From positions 186,001-250,000 of the forward strand of contig NZ_JAHCTA010000003.1 of NCBI RefSeq assembly GCF_018474025.1: a DNA stretch of 64,000 nucleotides. The letters are read 5' to 3'. This DNA comes from Alteromonas oceanisediminis (GTDB lineage: Bacteria > Pseudomonadota > Gammaproteobacteria > Enterobacterales > Alteromonadaceae). The notes beneath the pieces were generated by a model. That model saw only the letters and a program-made list of their open reading frames with translations. It had not been told where the DNA came from and made no database searches. A program made the translations under genes and the position numbers. The stretch's first letter is position 1. Every line of letters begins with the position of its first letter. Below are positions 1 to 10,556 of the stretch, piece after piece.

Positions 1-294
1 CTTTTTCTCAATCACGCGATCAGCACCCACGCGAATGGATTCAAAACTGGGCGACAACTTTCCGCTGGCATGTGCTTCGTTGAGTAAGTCAACCGGCACG
101 TGCTCAAACTCTACGGTTAAACAATTTGCTTCATCGATGGCGTTTTTTAGCGAATCCGCCTGTTCAGACTTATCCACCGGGTTAACCACTTTACCCGTTT
201 TAACATCCACTGCATTGACCGAGATCCCCAGTGGAGCCCCGGCCAGATTCATCATTTGTGCTAATTGGCCAGCGCCGTAAACGAGTACTTTCAC
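1..294 (-). CDS. purK: N5-carboxyaminoimidazole ribonucleotide synthase, N-terminal part (partial)
   Basis: PurK uses ATP and bicarbonate to carboxylate AIR to N5-CAIR in de novo purine synthesis. Only the first 98 codons are inside the window; the rest lies beyond base 1. Read on the minus strand, the frame starts at a GTG (292-294) and gives [19 protein letters not shown], a glycine-rich nucleotide-binding start, followed by LTVEFEHVP, the conserved EFE(H/N)VP segment of PurK. The GTG overlaps the purE stop codon (GTGA), so the two are translationally coupled, as in the usual purEK operon. The family call is firm; the GTG is the only start compatible with the coupling. Confidence 0.88.
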   Translation of the reverse strand, partial: MKVLVYGAGQLAQMMNLAGAPLGISVNAVDVKTGKVVNPVDKSEQADSLKNAIDEANCLTVEFEHVPVDLLNEAHASGKLSPSFESIRVGADRVIEKK

Positions 295-782
295 ACGTCC
301 AGCTCCAGCGGTTCGGTCGCAAGGATTTTTGCAGTTTGCTCAGTGCGAAAGTTGATCACAGCCTGCTTTACATTGTCATCGTGCAGGGCAACAATTTGTG
401 CAGCGAGTAAGCCAGCATTCGCTGCACCAGCATCACCAATCGCTAACGTGCCTACCGCCACACCCTTCGGCATTTGAACGATAGAAAGCAATGAGTCTAA
501 ACCACTGAGTTGACTTGAGCGCACCGGACAACCTAGCACGGGTAAATGAGTGTGCGCGGCAATCATTCCAGGCAAATGCGCTGCGCCACCGGCACCGGCA
601 ATGATGACATGCACGCCATCATCGCTTGCTGTCGTAGCGAAATCAGTGAGTAGATCCGGCGTGCGGTGCGCAGAAACGACCTGTGCTTTGAAAGAAACGC
701 CGAGGCTTTTAAGCATCTTTGCGGCGTTTTGCATGGTTGGCCAATCGGAGGTTGAGCCCATAACAATAGCGACTTTCGCCAT
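291..782 (-). CDS. purE: N5-carboxyaminoimidazole ribonucleotide mutase (class I PurE)
   Basis: PurE converts N5-CAIR to CAIR in purine biosynthesis and acts in the cytoplasm as an octamer. The 163-residue product has the class I features: [10 protein letters not shown] near residue 8 (phosphate-binding loop with the catalytic-site Ser-Asp), SAHRTP around residue 38, and [10 protein letters not shown] around residue 63. Length matches the family (about 160-170). It is the first gene of purEK: its stop overlaps the purK start by four bases. A GAGG-type ribosome-binding site lies about 8 bases before the ATG. No oddities seen. Confidence 0.96.
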   Translation of the reverse strand: MAKVAIVMGSTSDWPTMQNAAKMLKSLGVSFKAQVVSAHRTPDLLTDFATTASDDGVHVIIAGAGGAAHLPGMIAAHTHLPVLGCPVRSSQLSGLDSLLSIVQMPKGVAVGTLAIGDAGAANAGLLAAQIVALHDDNVKQAVINFRTEQTAKILATEPLELDV

Positions 783-813
783 TTACCTGTCCTCAGAAAA
801 AGATTAGCGGCGC

Positions 814-842
814 AGTATAGCCTAGTTTTTTGGTTGTTCCCA
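814..842 (-). promoter_or_regulatory. possible sigma-70 promoter of purEK
   Basis: On the minus strand a good -10 hexamer TATACT (814-819) stands 17 bases downstream of a poor -35 (TGGGAA, 837-842), about 32 bases before the purE ATG. No PurR-type operator was recognised. The call rests mainly on the -10 and position. Confidence 0.35.
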
Positions 843-945
843 TCGGTGCGTCATCTTCAATCCGGATTTCCGTAGTGCCCCGCTTAAAATTTACAATATG
901 TAATAATTTTTGAACTTATTTTTACAATAATCTATATTAACACGT

Positions 946-1842
946 ATGAATTCGTTAACGTTTCGCCTACTACAAGTTTACCAACAGGTCGTCGATAGCG
1001 GCTCGATTACGGCTGCGTCAGTCACGCTGTCGTTATCACAGCCTACGGTTTCCTTGCAATTGAAAAAGTTGGCCTCGTTGTTCGACATGGTGCTACTGGA
1101 ACAGCATCATGGGCGGTTGCAAATGACGGACGCTGGCAAAGCCGTCTATCGCTGTGCTCAGGAGGTGCTGAGTTCCCAGGCCCGATTGGATAGCCATATG
1201 CGGGCACTGCAAGGCATGGAGGTTGGCAGTTTAAAAATTGCCGTCGTTACAACGGCAAAATATGTCGTTCCAACATTGTTAGGACAGTTTTGCCGCGAAC
1301 ACCCAGGTATCGACATCACGCTCAAAGTGGGGAACCGTGCACAAATCATTGAACGCGTGAAAGGCAATCAGGATGATATTTACATATTCAGCCAACCGCC
1401 TAAAGACCTTGCCATCAGTGCCAAAGCATTTATGCTCAATAAGCTTTGTGTCATCGCGCCACCGGGTTTTGATGGGCCAGACAACTGTTCACTCGGGGCA
1501 CTGTCATCTTACAAATTCTTACTTCGCGAGGAAGGATCGGGTACGCGTAAAATGATCGACGATTACTGTGAAAAGCATGATATTGTATTTAAAAAAGTCA
1601 TGGTTATTGAGAGCAACGAGGCAATACGCTTGTCGGTCGCGACTGGACTTGGTCTGGCAATTGTGTCAGAACAGACACTTCAACATATGCGAAGTGACGA
1701 CGTTAAGATACTGAATGTCAGCGATTTTCCCTTGCGTAGCGCGTGGCAGATAGTCACACTTGACGGCAGACCGGAAAGCTTAGCTGCGTCTGCGTTTAGC
1801 AAATTCTTGCTAGCGCATGGCGATGTCGATAAACAACACTAA
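946..1842 (+). CDS. LysR-family transcriptional regulator (CbbR/RbcR-like)
   Basis: A 298-residue LysR-type regulator. Residues about 5-65 form the winged helix-turn-helix (FRLLQVYQQVVDSGSITAAS, then LSLSQPTVSLQLKKLASLF), followed by a linker helix and a periplasmic-binding-protein-like effector domain (from about residue 93). The spacing and the segment VGNRAQIIERVKGNQDDIYIF resemble the CbbR/RbcR/CysB-like branch, but the effector is unknown. It lies 55 bases upstream of the Mrp operon on the same strand, so control of that operon is plausible but unproven. The upstream 160 bases are AT-rich; no clear Shine-Dalgarno precedes the ATG. Confidence 0.85.
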   Translation: MNSLTFRLLQVYQQVVDSGSITAASVTLSLSQPTVSLQLKKLASLFDMVLLEQHHGRLQMTDAGKAVYRCAQEVLSSQARLDSHMRALQGMEVGSLKIAVVTTAKYVVPTLLGQFCREHPGIDITLKVGNRAQIIERVKGNQDDIYIFSQPPKDLAISAKAFMLNKLCVIAPPGFDGPDNCSLGALSSYKFLLREEGSGTRKMIDDYCEKHDIVFKKVMVIESNEAIRLSVATGLGLAIVSEQTLQHMRSDDVKILNVSDFPLRSAWQIVTLDGRPESLAASAFSKFLLAHGDVDKQH

Positions 1843-1897
1843 TAATGAATATGACAGCACAGATCAACGATAAAACAATCAACGGCGGGGTTATCTC

Positions 1898-4687
1898 ATG
1901 AGCTTATTTTGGGTCTCCGCAATTATGTTGCTGGGCGTGTTTGTGCCCTTGCTCACCGAACGTTTTGGCCGGGTAGCTAACACACTTTTCACGATGTTGG
2001 CGCCCGCCGTATCGTTGGTTTACATCATCACCTTATTGCCTGCTGTGCTAAGCGGTACCGTTATTGTCGAAACGTTAGAATGGATACCGCCGGCAGGTCT
2101 CACGCTTTCCCTTCACTTGGATGGGTTGGCGTTGATGTTCACGCTACTCATTCTCGGTATCGGGCTGCTGATCATTTTGTATGCGCGTTACTATCTATCC
2201 GATAAAGAAGCGGCCGGGCGATTTTACGCCTACTTAATTTTGTTCATGACAGCGATGCTGTCGATTGTACTTTCCAACAATGTGTTGCAGCTATGGATGG
2301 CATGGGAAGTGACCAGTATCAGCTCATTTTTACTCATTAGCTTTTGGTCAGCCAAGTCCGAATCGCGTAAGGGTGCGCGCATGGCGCTCACCGTCACTGG
2401 CGCGGGCGGTTTAGCCCTTCTGGCGGGATTGTTGTTGATCGCTGATGTGGTTGGAAGCTACGATTTAGGCGTCATTCTCGCGAGCGGTGATATGCTCAGA
2501 GCACACGAGCTTTATCCCGTGATATTAACGCTAGTATTACTGGGGGCCTTTACCAAATCAGCGCAATTTCCTTTTCATTTCTGGCTGCCACACGCCATGG
2601 CCGCGCCGACACCCGTCAGCGCTTATCTGCATTCTGCCACCATGGTCAAAGCCGGTATTTTCCTATTAGCCCGTTTTTATCCGGTGCTTGCGGGTACAGA
2701 AATGTGGTTCTTAACCGTCACCACGGCCGGCCTGATCACGCTTGTATTGGGAGCCTACGTTGCGCTGTTTAAGCATGACTTGAAAGGCTTACTGGCCTAC
2801 AGCACGGTGAGTCATTTGGGTCTAATCGTATTACTCTTAGGTATGAACACCGATCTGGCGGCAGTTGCAGCGTTGTTTCATATTATGAATCATGCGGTGT
2901 TCAAAGCCTCGTTGTTTATGGCGGCGGGCATCATCGACCATGAAGCGGGCACCCGCGATATGCGCAAACTCAATGGGTTATGGCGCTTTATGCCACACAC
3001 TGCCTCGTTAGCCATGGTCGCCGCCGCGTCTATGGCGGGTGTACCACTGTTTAATGGGTTTCTCTCTAAAGAAATGTTTTTCGCTGAATCCTTACATCAA
3101 GAAGCCTATGGTTTCTTGTCGTGGATGATACCGGTACTTGCGACGCTGGCCGGCATCTTCGCTGTGGCTTACTCGCTACGGTTTGTTCACGATGTATTTT
3201 TCAATGGCGAACCTAACGAATTGCCCAAAACGCCCCATGAACCGCCGCGCTATATGAAAATTCCCGTCGAAATTTTAGTTGCTCTGTGTTTGCTGGTGGG
3301 GATTTTCCCCGCATTTATGGTCGGCAGCTTACTTGAGTCTGCCGCCGGCGCCGTGCTGCAAGGAGAACTGCCTTATTACAGCTTGGCAATTTGGCACGGC
3401 TTCAACCTGCCTTTGGTCATGAGTATTATCGCCATTCTTGGCGGCATTATCGTGTATGCCTATCGAAGCCAGCTTTATCGTTTTCAGGCGCAATTCAGAG
3501 AAGGTGACGCAAAAGAAATCTTCGAAGGCGCTGTGCAATCTATTGTGAAAGGTGCCACGCACATTCACGACAAGATAAACAATGATTCGCTTCAACGTTA
3601 CGTCGCCGTGCTCTTGGTGTTCACCATCTTGATAACCGGGATCCCGCTCATCCACCTCAATACTGCTGCGCTTCATTCACCTGATCAGCCAGTTTCCTTT
3701 GTTGAAATTGTTGCCGGTATCATTTTGTGTGTCAGTGCTATCGCAACCATGATTTTCCATCGCAAACGTATGATTGCGTTGATTACACTGTCGGTTGTCG
3801 GGCTAATCGTGTCAGTAGCCTTTGCGCGTTTTTCTGCGCCCGATCTGGCATTGACTCAGCTCGCGGTGGAAGTGGTTACCGTTATCCTTCTGATGCTCGC
3901 GCTGTTCTTTTTACCACAGAAAACGCCAGCAGAATCCTCCCCTTCGCGAGTGGTGCGCGATATCGGGATTGCTGCAGCGATTGGCGGTATTGTGGCCACC
4001 ATCAACTATGCCTTTATCAGCCAGCCTGTCAGTAGCATCTCTGGTTTCTTTCTGGCCAACAGTAAAGTGGGTGGCGGTGGCACAAATGCGGTTAACGTGA
4101 TATTGGTCGATTTTCGTGGTCTGGATACACTTGGCGAAATACTGGTATTGGGCATCGCCGCGTTTGGTATCTTTAAATTGCTCGCGGGAGTGCGGCTTGC
4201 CATGCCCACCGCCAATGAAAAAGGCGTGCCGTGGGCAGAAGACCGCCATCCTCCCATTTTAGCAATGATATCGCAGGCACTGCTGCCGTTGGCGCTGTTG
4301 GTGTCATTCTATATTTTCTTGCGAGGGCACAATATGCCCGGCGGCGGTTTTATTGCCGGATTGATCACCTCAGTCGCCCTGATACAACAATACATTGCGC
4401 ACGGAGTGGATTGGATTAAACCGAGAATAAAGCTCGATTATCAGTCATTGATTGCATGGGGTGTATTGATTGCAACCTTTACGGGCATAGGCAGCTGGTT
4501 ATACGGGCGGCCCTTTATGACCACGTGGTTTGATTACTTTGACCTACCGTTCATCGGTGAAATTGAACTGGCTAGCGCGCTCATTTTCGATTTAGGTGTT
4601 TATTTAACCGTAGTCGGCGCAACACTGTTGATCTTGGCAAATCTTGGCAAGCTTACATCAGTACATCGTCCAACGGCGGAGGATTAA
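1898..4687 (+). CDS. mrpA: Mrp Na+/H+ antiporter subunit A fused to subunit B (MrpAB)
   Basis: Large membrane subunit (929 aa) of the multi-subunit Na+(K+)/H+ antiporter. Residues about 1-590 form the NuoL/ND5-like proton-channel part, with the Glu of [11 protein letters not shown] and the Lys of [16 protein letters not shown], both conserved in antiporter-type subunits. Then come the MbhD/DUF4040 segment ([20 protein letters not shown]), the MbhE segment ([19 protein letters not shown]) and a C-terminal MnhB domain from about residue 785 ([20 protein letters not shown]). The A+B fusion is typical of group-2 Mrp operons, which therefore lack a separate mrpB. Its TAA overlaps the mrpC ATG by one base (TAATG), with GGAGG-like sequence just ahead. 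Confidence 0.95.
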   Translation: MSLFWVSAIMLLGVFVPLLTERFGRVANTLFTMLAPAVSLVYIITLLPAVLSGTVIVETLEWIPPAGLTLSLHLDGLALMFTLLILGIGLLIILYARYYLSDKEAAGRFYAYLILFMTAMLSIVLSNNVLQLWMAWEVTSISSFLLISFWSAKSESRKGARMALTVTGAGGLALLAGLLLIADVVGSYDLGVILASGDMLRAHELYPVILTLVLLGAFTKSAQFPFHFWLPHAMAAPTPVSAYLHSATMVKAGIFLLARFYPVLAGTEMWFLTVTTAGLITLVLGAYVALFKHDLKGLLAYSTVSHLGLIVLLLGMNTDLAAVAALFHIMNHAVFKASLFMAAGIIDHEAGTRDMRKLNGLWRFMPHTASLAMVAAASMAGVPLFNGFLSKEMFFAESLHQEAYGFLSWMIPVLATLAGIFAVAYSLRFVHDVFFNGEPNELPKTPHEPPRYMKIPVEILVALCLLVGIFPAFMVGSLLESAAGAVLQGELPYYSLAIWHGFNLPLVMSIIAILGGIIVYAYRSQLYRFQAQFREGDAKEIFEGAVQSIVKGATHIHDKINNDSLQRYVAVLLVFTILITGIPLIHLNTAALHSPDQPVSFVEIVAGIILCVSAIATMIFHRKRMIALITLSVVGLIVSVAFARFSAPDLALTQLAVEVVTVILLMLALFFLPQKTPAESSPSRVVRDIGIAAAIGGIVATINYAFISQPVSSISGFFLANSKVGGGGTNAVNVILVDFRGLDTLGEILVLGIAAFGIFKLLAGVRLAMPTANEKGVPWAEDRHPPILAMISQALLPLALLVSFYIFLRGHNMPGGGFIAGLITSVALIQQYIAHGVDWIKPRIKLDYQSLIAWGVLIATFTGIGSWLYGRPFMTTWFDYFDLPFIGEIELASALIFDLGVYLTVVGATLLILANLGKLTSVHRPTAED

Positions 4688-5052
4688 TGGAACTTTTATA
4701 CGTCATTTGTGTGGGTGTAACGACGTTCTGCGGCGTATTCCTGTGTTTGCGAGGCCGCACGTTTTCGGTGGTTGTCGGCCTTACCATGCTGTCTTATGCG
4801 GTCAACTTATTTTTGTTTTCCAGCGGGCGACTCAGCTTAAACGGCGCAGCCATTCTAGGCATGTCCGATTCCTACGCTGACCCTTTACCACAAGCGCTGG
4901 TACTAACGGCCATTGTGATTGGCTTTGCCATGATTGCTTTCGTAGTGATCCTGTCAATTCGCGCACGCGCCGACCTGGGCAACGACTTGGTCGATGGCCG
5001 CGATCCTCCTGATACGGGTAAGTTAATCAAATCAAATAGGGCTAAGTTATGA
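4687..5052 (+). CDS. mrpC: Mrp antiporter subunit C (NuoK-like)
   Basis: Small integral membrane subunit (121 aa) with three predicted transmembrane helices, homologous to NuoK. The conserved core is VVGLTMLSYAVNLFLFSSGRL (about residues 29-49), followed by DPLPQALVLTAIVIGFA, the signature motif of MrpC/MnhC/NuoK. Start and stop are both coupled to its neighbours: TAATG with mrpA and ATGA with mrpD. It is required for assembly of the Mrp complex in the inner membrane. Confidence 0.95.
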   Translation: MELLYVICVGVTTFCGVFLCLRGRTFSVVVGLTMLSYAVNLFLFSSGRLSLNGAAILGMSDSYADPLPQALVLTAIVIGFAMIAFVVILSIRARADLGNDLVDGRDPPDTGKLIKSNRAKL

Positions 5053-6575
5053 TGTCGCATTTGCCCATGCTGCCAATTTTGATCCCCTTGCTGGGTGGCT
5101 TGATGATGCTGCTGCCGCCCTATGTCGGTGCTGATAACTACGCGCGGCGACGTATTGCCAGTTTAGCCTTGATATTGCTACAGATTGGCTGCGCTATCTG
5201 GCTGCTATTGACTGTGAGCCGTGACGGCGCAATGCTTTACGCACTGGGTGACTGGCAACCTCCTTTCGGTATTATTCTTTATGCTGACGGGCTGGCGGCC
5301 ATGTTGGTGCTGCTGACCAGCGTGCTTGGTTTAGGGATCACGCTGTACTCGTGTTCGGGTACTGATCGAGAAGGAAAATATTTCCATCCGCTTATCCAGT
5401 TTCAACTGCTGGGGATCTACGGAGCCTTCCTCACCAACGACTTGTTCAATCTGTTTGTTTTCTTTGAAGTATTGCTGATCGCGTCCTACACGCTGCTTAT
5501 TCATGGTGGAGGCAAACACCGCACCGCTGCAAATGTCCACTACGTTATTTTAAACCTCATTGGCTCAAGTTTATTTTTGATTGCGCTGGGAACCTTATAC
5601 GGCACGACAGGAACGCTCAACATGGCGGATATGTCATTACGTATTGCCGCATTGTCTGAGAGCCAAGCTGTTATTGCGCAAACGGGTGGCGCACTTTTAC
5701 TGATTGTATTTGGTCTAAAATCGGCCATGTTGCCACTGCATTTTTGGTTACCTCGAACCTATGAAGCGGCAACAGCGCCGGTCGCGGCCTTGTTTGCCAT
5801 TATGACAAAAGTCGGCGTTTACTGTATTTACCGAGTGTTTACTGTGGTTTTTGGCAGCGAAGCCGGTCAATTGGCAGACATGGCGTTACCGTGGATTTGG
5901 CCCTTGGCGATTTTATCGATTGCGGCGGGTACCTTAGGCGTTCTTGCCAGCCCTAATTTGCGCACATTGACCGGTAACCTTGTGATTGTGTCGGTGGGCA
6001 CACTGCTTGTCGCGTTTGCCCTGCGCACACCGGAGGCTACCGCCGCTGGATTGTATTACCTGATCCATAGCACACTTATTTCAGCAGCGTTGTTTTTGAT
6101 TGCTGATATGGTGGGCCTGCAGCGTGGAAAGGCATTCGATCGGTTTGTGTTGGCGCGCAGGGTACAGCATCAATCGCTGCTGGGTATCATGTTTTTCGTG
6201 GCCGCATTGAGCATCGCCGGGTTACCACCGTTTTCTGGGTTTCTTGGTAAGCTGGTCATCTTGCAAAGCGTTACCGAAGCAGGTGATAAGGTATTGATTT
6301 GGTCAGCCATTCTGATCTCAAGCCTAGCGGGTATTGTGGCATTATCACGTGCCGGTACTACACTATTCTGGCGTCATCCCGTCAGTAAGGACACCAGCGA
6401 TACTGAAACGATTTCATCATGGAAAGTGACCGGAACGACGCTACTACTTAGCACGTCTATTTTGCTCGTCATTTTTGGCGGACACGTGCTCGAATACACC
6501 AACCAGGCCGCAATACAACTGCATGATGTGCAGCTCTTGTTAGACGTGATGAATTTGGGAGGAACCGCACCATGA
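5049..6575 (+). CDS. mrpD: Mrp antiporter subunit D (NuoN/M-like)
   Basis: Second proton-channel-like subunit (508 aa, about 14 transmembrane helices). It has the key acidic residue in LFNLFVFFEVLLIASYTLL (about residue 137) and the conserved lysine in FGLKSAMLPLHFWLP, plus APVAALFAIMTKVGVYCIYR, as in NuoN/NuoM/MrpD proteins. The preferred start is the first of two adjacent ATGs, which overlaps the mrpC stop (ATGA). Its own stop overlaps the mrpE start in the same way. Confidence 0.95.
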   Translation: MMSHLPMLPILIPLLGGLMMLLPPYVGADNYARRRIASLALILLQIGCAIWLLLTVSRDGAMLYALGDWQPPFGIILYADGLAAMLVLLTSVLGLGITLYSCSGTDREGKYFHPLIQFQLLGIYGAFLTNDLFNLFVFFEVLLIASYTLLIHGGGKHRTAANVHYVILNLIGSSLFLIALGTLYGTTGTLNMADMSLRIAALSESQAVIAQTGGALLLIVFGLKSAMLPLHFWLPRTYEAATAPVAALFAIMTKVGVYCIYRVFTVVFGSEAGQLADMALPWIWPLAILSIAAGTLGVLASPNLRTLTGNLVIVSVGTLLVAFALRTPEATAAGLYYLIHSTLISAALFLIADMVGLQRGKAFDRFVLARRVQHQSLLGIMFFVAALSIAGLPPFSGFLGKLVILQSVTEAGDKVLIWSAILISSLAGIVALSRAGTTLFWRHPVSKDTSDTETISSWKVTGTTLLLSTSILLVIFGGHVLEYTNQAAIQLHDVQLLLDVMNLGGTAP

Positions 6576-7072
6576 GTTTACTCCAACGCATTATGCCAAT
6601 GCCACTGCATACGTTGCTGCTGTTGATTGTGTGGTTGATGATCAATTCCACCCTGAGCGTGGGTCACATTTTGTTAGGCAGCGTACTGGGCATTGCTATT
6701 CCGTTATTATGCGCCCCGTTAAGAGTGCCCCAACCGAGTATCAAGAGGCCGCTGAAGCTGGTCAAGTATGTGTTGATTGTGCTGAAAGATGTCGTGGTCG
6801 CCAATATAGAGGTCGCTATCCTTGTGGTTGGCCCGATGCGCCGTATCAAGCCCGGGTTTGTCGCCGTACCGCTCGACCTGACTGATACACTGCCCATCAC
6901 GGTGCTGGCCAGCACTGTGACAATGACACCTGGTACGGTGAGTGCCGATGTGTCTTTTGACCGCAAATGGTTATATGTGCATGTGCTCAATATGCCTGAG
7001 AATGAGCAAGACATTATTGATCTTATCAAACAACGCTACGAGTCTCGCGTGAAGGAGATTTTTGCATGTTAA
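6572..7072 (+). CDS. mrpE: Mrp antiporter subunit E
   Basis: 166-residue membrane protein of the MrpE/MnhE family: two or three N-terminal helices (LLLLIVWLMINSTLSVGHIL and following), then a cytoplasmic part with ITVLASTVTMTPGTVSADVS and WLYVHVLNMP, which are conserved in MrpE. It couples by ATGA to mrpD, and its last seven bases overlap mrpF. MrpE is needed for full complex assembly and activity. Confidence 0.93.
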   Translation: MSLLQRIMPMPLHTLLLLIVWLMINSTLSVGHILLGSVLGIAIPLLCAPLRVPQPSIKRPLKLVKYVLIVLKDVVVANIEVAILVVGPMRRIKPGFVAVPLDLTDTLPITVLASTVTMTPGTVSADVSFDRKWLYVHVLNMPENEQDIIDLIKQRYESRVKEIFAC

Positions 7073-7335
7073 ATTTTTCAATCATTATGGTGGCCATTAT
7101 GCTGTGCGCCGCGTTGGCGCTAAACCTTTGGCGATTACTGATTGGCCCACACATTGTTGATCGTATACTGGCGTTGGACACAATGTATATTAACAGTATC
7201 GCTCTGATACTCTTGTATGGCATGTACAATCGCACCCCGTTGTATTTTGAGGCGGCACTGCTGATCGCTATGCTTGGTTTTGTGAGCAGTGTGGCGTTCG
7301 GCAAATATCTGCTTCGTGGCGACATCATCGAATAG
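7066..7335 (+). CDS. mrpF: Mrp antiporter subunit F
   Basis: 89-residue protein with three predicted transmembrane helices and the family motif WRLLIGPHIVDRILALDTMYIN (about residues 23-44; the conserved Asp-Arg and Asp are present). Length is normal for MrpF/MnhF. A GAAGGAGA ribosome-binding site lies inside the end of mrpE, 10 bases ahead of the ATG. The Asp in the first helix region is conserved in functional MrpF. Confidence 0.94.
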   Translation: MLNFSIIMVAIMLCAALALNLWRLLIGPHIVDRILALDTMYINSIALILLYGMYNRTPLYFEAALLIAMLGFVSSVAFGKYLLRGDIIE

Positions 7336-7343
7336 GAATGACT

Positions 7344-7736
7344 ATGAGCTTTGCCGTTGAATTAACCATCTCCATATTATTGCTTCTCGGTGGCCTTTTC
7401 GTACTTGTTGGCTCGATTGGCTTACTCAGGCTTAAAGATATTTACGTTCGTCTGCATGCGCCTACAAAAGCGACGACACTGGGGTTAGGTGGGATCTTGG
7501 CCGCATCGATGGTGTTTTTGTTTGTGCAGCGTGGTTATCTCAGTATTAACGAGCTATTGATCACCTTATTTTTGGTGATTACAGCGCCGGTTACCGCGCA
7601 TATTCTCGCCAAGGTTGCTATGCACTTAGAAGTTGCACCCGTGCCGCATACCAAAAATAAACATTTGCTGGCGACAGCGCGTGAACAGCAACCTCCACAG
7701 CTTGATAACGAACAAGACACTGAAAAAGACGCGTAA
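7344..7736 (+). CDS. mrpG: Mrp antiporter subunit G
   Basis: About 130 residues, three transmembrane helices and the MrpG signature LLRLKDIYVRLHAPTKATTLG (about residues 27-47), then a hydrophilic C-terminal tail. Two ATGs are in frame (7338 and 7344). The AGGA ribosome-binding site sits only one base before the first but seven before the second, so 7344 is preferred. It is the last gene of the Mrp operon and is convergent with the histidine kinase gene, with only 8 bases between; no clear terminator hairpin is visible there. Confidence 0.93.
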   Translation: MSFAVELTISILLLLGGLFVLVGSIGLLRLKDIYVRLHAPTKATTLGLGGILAASMVFLFVQRGYLSINELLITLFLVITAPVTAHILAKVAMHLEVAPVPHTKNKHLLATAREQQPPQLDNEQDTEKDA

Positions 7737-7744
7737 ACGCTAGC

Positions 7745-10540
7745 TTATAAAACGCGCAGATTGCGCGCAATCGCACTGATTAGTGCAGACCGTGTAATCG
7801 GTTTAGAGATGAAATCGTTCATGCCAACAACAAGGCATTTCTCTCGGTCTTCGGTAAACGCGTTGGCTGTGGCGGCAATAATCGGCGTGTTACCTCTTTC
7901 ACCGCCCAGTTTTCGTATCATCGCCGCCGCCTCAAAACCATCCATTTCAGGCATCTGGCAATCCATGAGTATCATATCGAACTGATATTTCTTAACAGCG
8001 TCTACGGCTTGTTTACCGTTTTCCACGCGCACAGTACGTGCATCGGATTTAGTCAGCATATCAGCCAGAATATCGGCGTTGATGGCGTTGTCTTCGGCAA
8101 TCAGGATACGCAACCCAGCAGGTAATCCTGATACCTCGCCTGGCTTAATTATGGTTCCATTCTGCGCCGCTGGCATCGGCAGCGTTACAACGAAGTGTGT
8201 CCCTTCGTTGATTTCACTGTTGACGGCAATACTACCGTCAAATAAATCCACCAGACGCTTGGTTATAGATAACCCAAGCCCTGTGCCCCCAAACGCTCGG
8301 GTTGATGACAAATCGACTTGTGAGAATTCGTCGAATATCTTCGATAAATCAGTATCGCTAATGCCAACGCCAGTGTCGCGAACACTCAAACGCACTTTGC
8401 CGTCATCGTATTCCAAAGACACATTCACACTACCAATCAGAGTGAATTTGACTGCATTATTCAATAAATTGTTGACTATCTGATTAAACTTGCCACCATC
8501 TCCAATGACCAAGTCGGGTACGTTATCACTGACTGACACGGCAAAGTTGATGCTTTTGCGGAGTGCTGCGGCGCTGTGCAATGCGCCTGTCGCTCGCACG
8601 CTTGCTTTGACATCAAACGGTTCATGACGCAGCGCTAGCTGACCACTTTCAATCTTTGACCAGTCCAGCACACTGTTTAAAATTAACAACAGGTTATGTG
8701 CAGATTCTGAGACAATCGCCAGCTTCGGCTTAATGTCGTCCGGTATATCGCTTTCCAACAGGTTGTCACATGAACCAATGATGCCGTTCATTGGTGTTCT
8801 GATTTCGTGCGACATGTTGGCCAGAAACTTCGACTTCGCATCACTGGCCACTTCGGCCAAGCGCAATGCGGTTTGCAAAGACTCCGTCTTCTCTTCCACC
8901 TTCAGCGCTAGGTTCTGATTCAGTTCAAACAGCTCCTGATTTAATTCTCCCTGCTTCTGACGAGATTCCTGCAGCGCGTTAAAAGTGTCCACGAGGCGCT
9001 TACGTAAGCTGATAAATTCATTATTCAACGCATCCACTTCACGCAGATATAAACGATTTGCGCGTTTCGGCGTGCGCTGTTTAGCGTTGGTTGGGTCAAA
9101 TACAGCAAACTGGTGTATCAGCGCATACATAGGCGTGGAGACTAAAGTCGCCACTAAATAGCCAAAACCAATGCCGGCGACCGCCAAAGCCAGCACCACG
9201 ATAGATGCCAAGAAAAGATAAAATGAAGATAACTGCATAAACGCAGACTGCTTAAAATACACGTGCGTGGACCAATTCAATGGGCCGTATAATTTTGAAC
9301 GCACAAACCACTCTTCATTGTTGATCGTGACGGTAGGCTGGTTGCACTGCTCGGTAATGCAGTCCGTTGCGGTGAGTAACCTGAGTTTTTCAACGCCTAA
9401 GCGACTGTTCGCGTACACCACCTGATTGAAGTTATCAGTTACCATGGTAGAGAAACCGTTCAAATTTCGGTTATCAAAGAAGCCGAAGACATTCAGCCCA
9501 AGCGAACCCTCGACAATCCCCATAAACTGACCTTGCTGATTTTTTATTGGCGCTGACACAGCAACGATGTTATCCGTGCCAAAACCTCTGCCAACAAAGG
9601 CCTGAGACACGTATGGCCGCCCTGTTTTCAAAGGCTCCTGAAAATACTCTCGCTGCGACACATTAAGTAACCCTTGACGTGCCGCTTTTTGCAGCAAATC
9701 AGTGGGGTAACTGGCGACAATATTGCCTTTTTCATCGGTCACCAAAAATGTCAGAAATTGAGGATATTGCTGGGCCAGCGACTCGAGCACGCGACGTTTG
9801 TCAACGTCGCCGATTTCCAGCGTATTTGCCGCAACAGCCAAGGCCGCCTGATGGGTATCAAAAAAACTTTTAAGTTGATCGGAAACCACCTGACTGCGCT
9901 GCTGCATGTAGTTGAACAACTGCTCTTTTTGCTGATGCTGAAAGGCACCGATATACACGTAAATAACAAGCAATACGGCTAAGAAAAATACGCCAGAAAA
10001 AAAATACTGAAATAGGAATTTGACCTCTACGACTGGCGTTTTGTCCGACGGCCACAATAAAAAGCGTGCGATAAAGATGAAGTGTGCCAGTAAGAGACTG
10101 GCAGCGCAGGAAAAAAACGTGACCATCGCGGCCGTAAACGCAGCCACAGGACTCAATGTATTGGCCGCGAAAAACACCAAGCTCAGCAGGGGCAATGAAA
10201 ACAATCCCCAAAACACCAAACCCACCCATAAGGTTCTGGCAATAGGCTTGTTGTGACAGCAATGTGCAATCACGATCGGATACAGTATCAACAGGCCCAA
10301 CGCAAGACTGTTAAATTCTTCGTGTGTGACCATGGCATATAGCTGCGGTATAAACACCACAACAGACACGAGCGCCGCCAACAGTGGCCCAAACAATAGC
10401 CCGACCAAAATGGGAGCAAACAACCCAAAGGTGATAATGCCCGGCGTTTCAAAAAAGCCGGGTATCAAATTAGCAATGACGCCAGTCACGCAAATGATGG
10501 CAATGCTTAATGGTTTATTGTCGAGCAGCCGAGTAAACAT
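7745..10540 (-). CDS. hybrid sensor histidine kinase with multi-helix membrane sensor, dCache domain and receiver
   Basis: Inner-membrane sensor kinase, about 931 aa. The N-terminal ~190 residues hold five to six membrane helices (a MASE-like sensor). A further helix ([16 protein letters not shown]) leads to a periplasmic dCache/PDC domain (about 200-430), another helix, a coiled coil, HisKA with the phospho-acceptor His in [10 protein letters not shown] (about 578), HATPase with GTGLGLSI, and a C-terminal receiver with Asp in [13 protein letters not shown] (about 860) and a Lys in FISKPI. There is no HPt domain or adjacent response regulator. A TTG further upstream (10582) would overlap the preceding gene; the ATG at 10540 avoids that and keeps the first helix. 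Signal and output are unknown. Confidence 0.88.
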   Translation of the reverse strand: MFTRLLDNKPLSIAIICVTGVIANLIPGFFETPGIITFGLFAPILVGLLFGPLLAALVSVVVFIPQLYAMVTHEEFNSLALGLLILYPIVIAHCCHNKPIARTLWVGLVFWGLFSLPLLSLVFFAANTLSPVAAFTAAMVTFFSCAASLLLAHFIFIARFLLWPSDKTPVVEVKFLFQYFFSGVFFLAVLLVIYVYIGAFQHQQKEQLFNYMQQRSQVVSDQLKSFFDTHQAALAVAANTLEIGDVDKRRVLESLAQQYPQFLTFLVTDEKGNIVASYPTDLLQKAARQGLLNVSQREYFQEPLKTGRPYVSQAFVGRGFGTDNIVAVSAPIKNQQGQFMGIVEGSLGLNVFGFFDNRNLNGFSTMVTDNFNQVVYANSRLGVEKLRLLTATDCITEQCNQPTVTINNEEWFVRSKLYGPLNWSTHVYFKQSAFMQLSSFYLFLASIVVLALAVAGIGFGYLVATLVSTPMYALIHQFAVFDPTNAKQRTPKRANRLYLREVDALNNEFISLRKRLVDTFNALQESRQKQGELNQELFELNQNLALKVEEKTESLQTALRLAEVASDAKSKFLANMSHEIRTPMNGIIGSCDNLLESDIPDDIKPKLAIVSESAHNLLLILNSVLDWSKIESGQLALRHEPFDVKASVRATGALHSAAALRKSINFAVSVSDNVPDLVIGDGGKFNQIVNNLLNNAVKFTLIGSVNVSLEYDDGKVRLSVRDTGVGISDTDLSKIFDEFSQVDLSSTRAFGGTGLGLSITKRLVDLFDGSIAVNSEINEGTHFVVTLPMPAAQNGTIIKPGEVSGLPAGLRILIAEDNAINADILADMLTKSDARTVRVENGKQAVDAVKKYQFDMILMDCQMPEMDGFEAAAMIRKLGGERGNTPIIAATANAFTEDREKCLVVGMNDFISKPITRSALISAIARNLRVL

Positions 10541-10556
10541 CAAACGTAGGGCACGG

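Noticed and set aside
782-945. PurR box upstream of purE.
   Set aside because: No ACGCAAACG-type palindrome could be found in the 160 bases.
3329-4257. Long open frames antisense to mrpA.
   Set aside because: They are shadows of a strongly conserved membrane protein and show no motifs or start signals.
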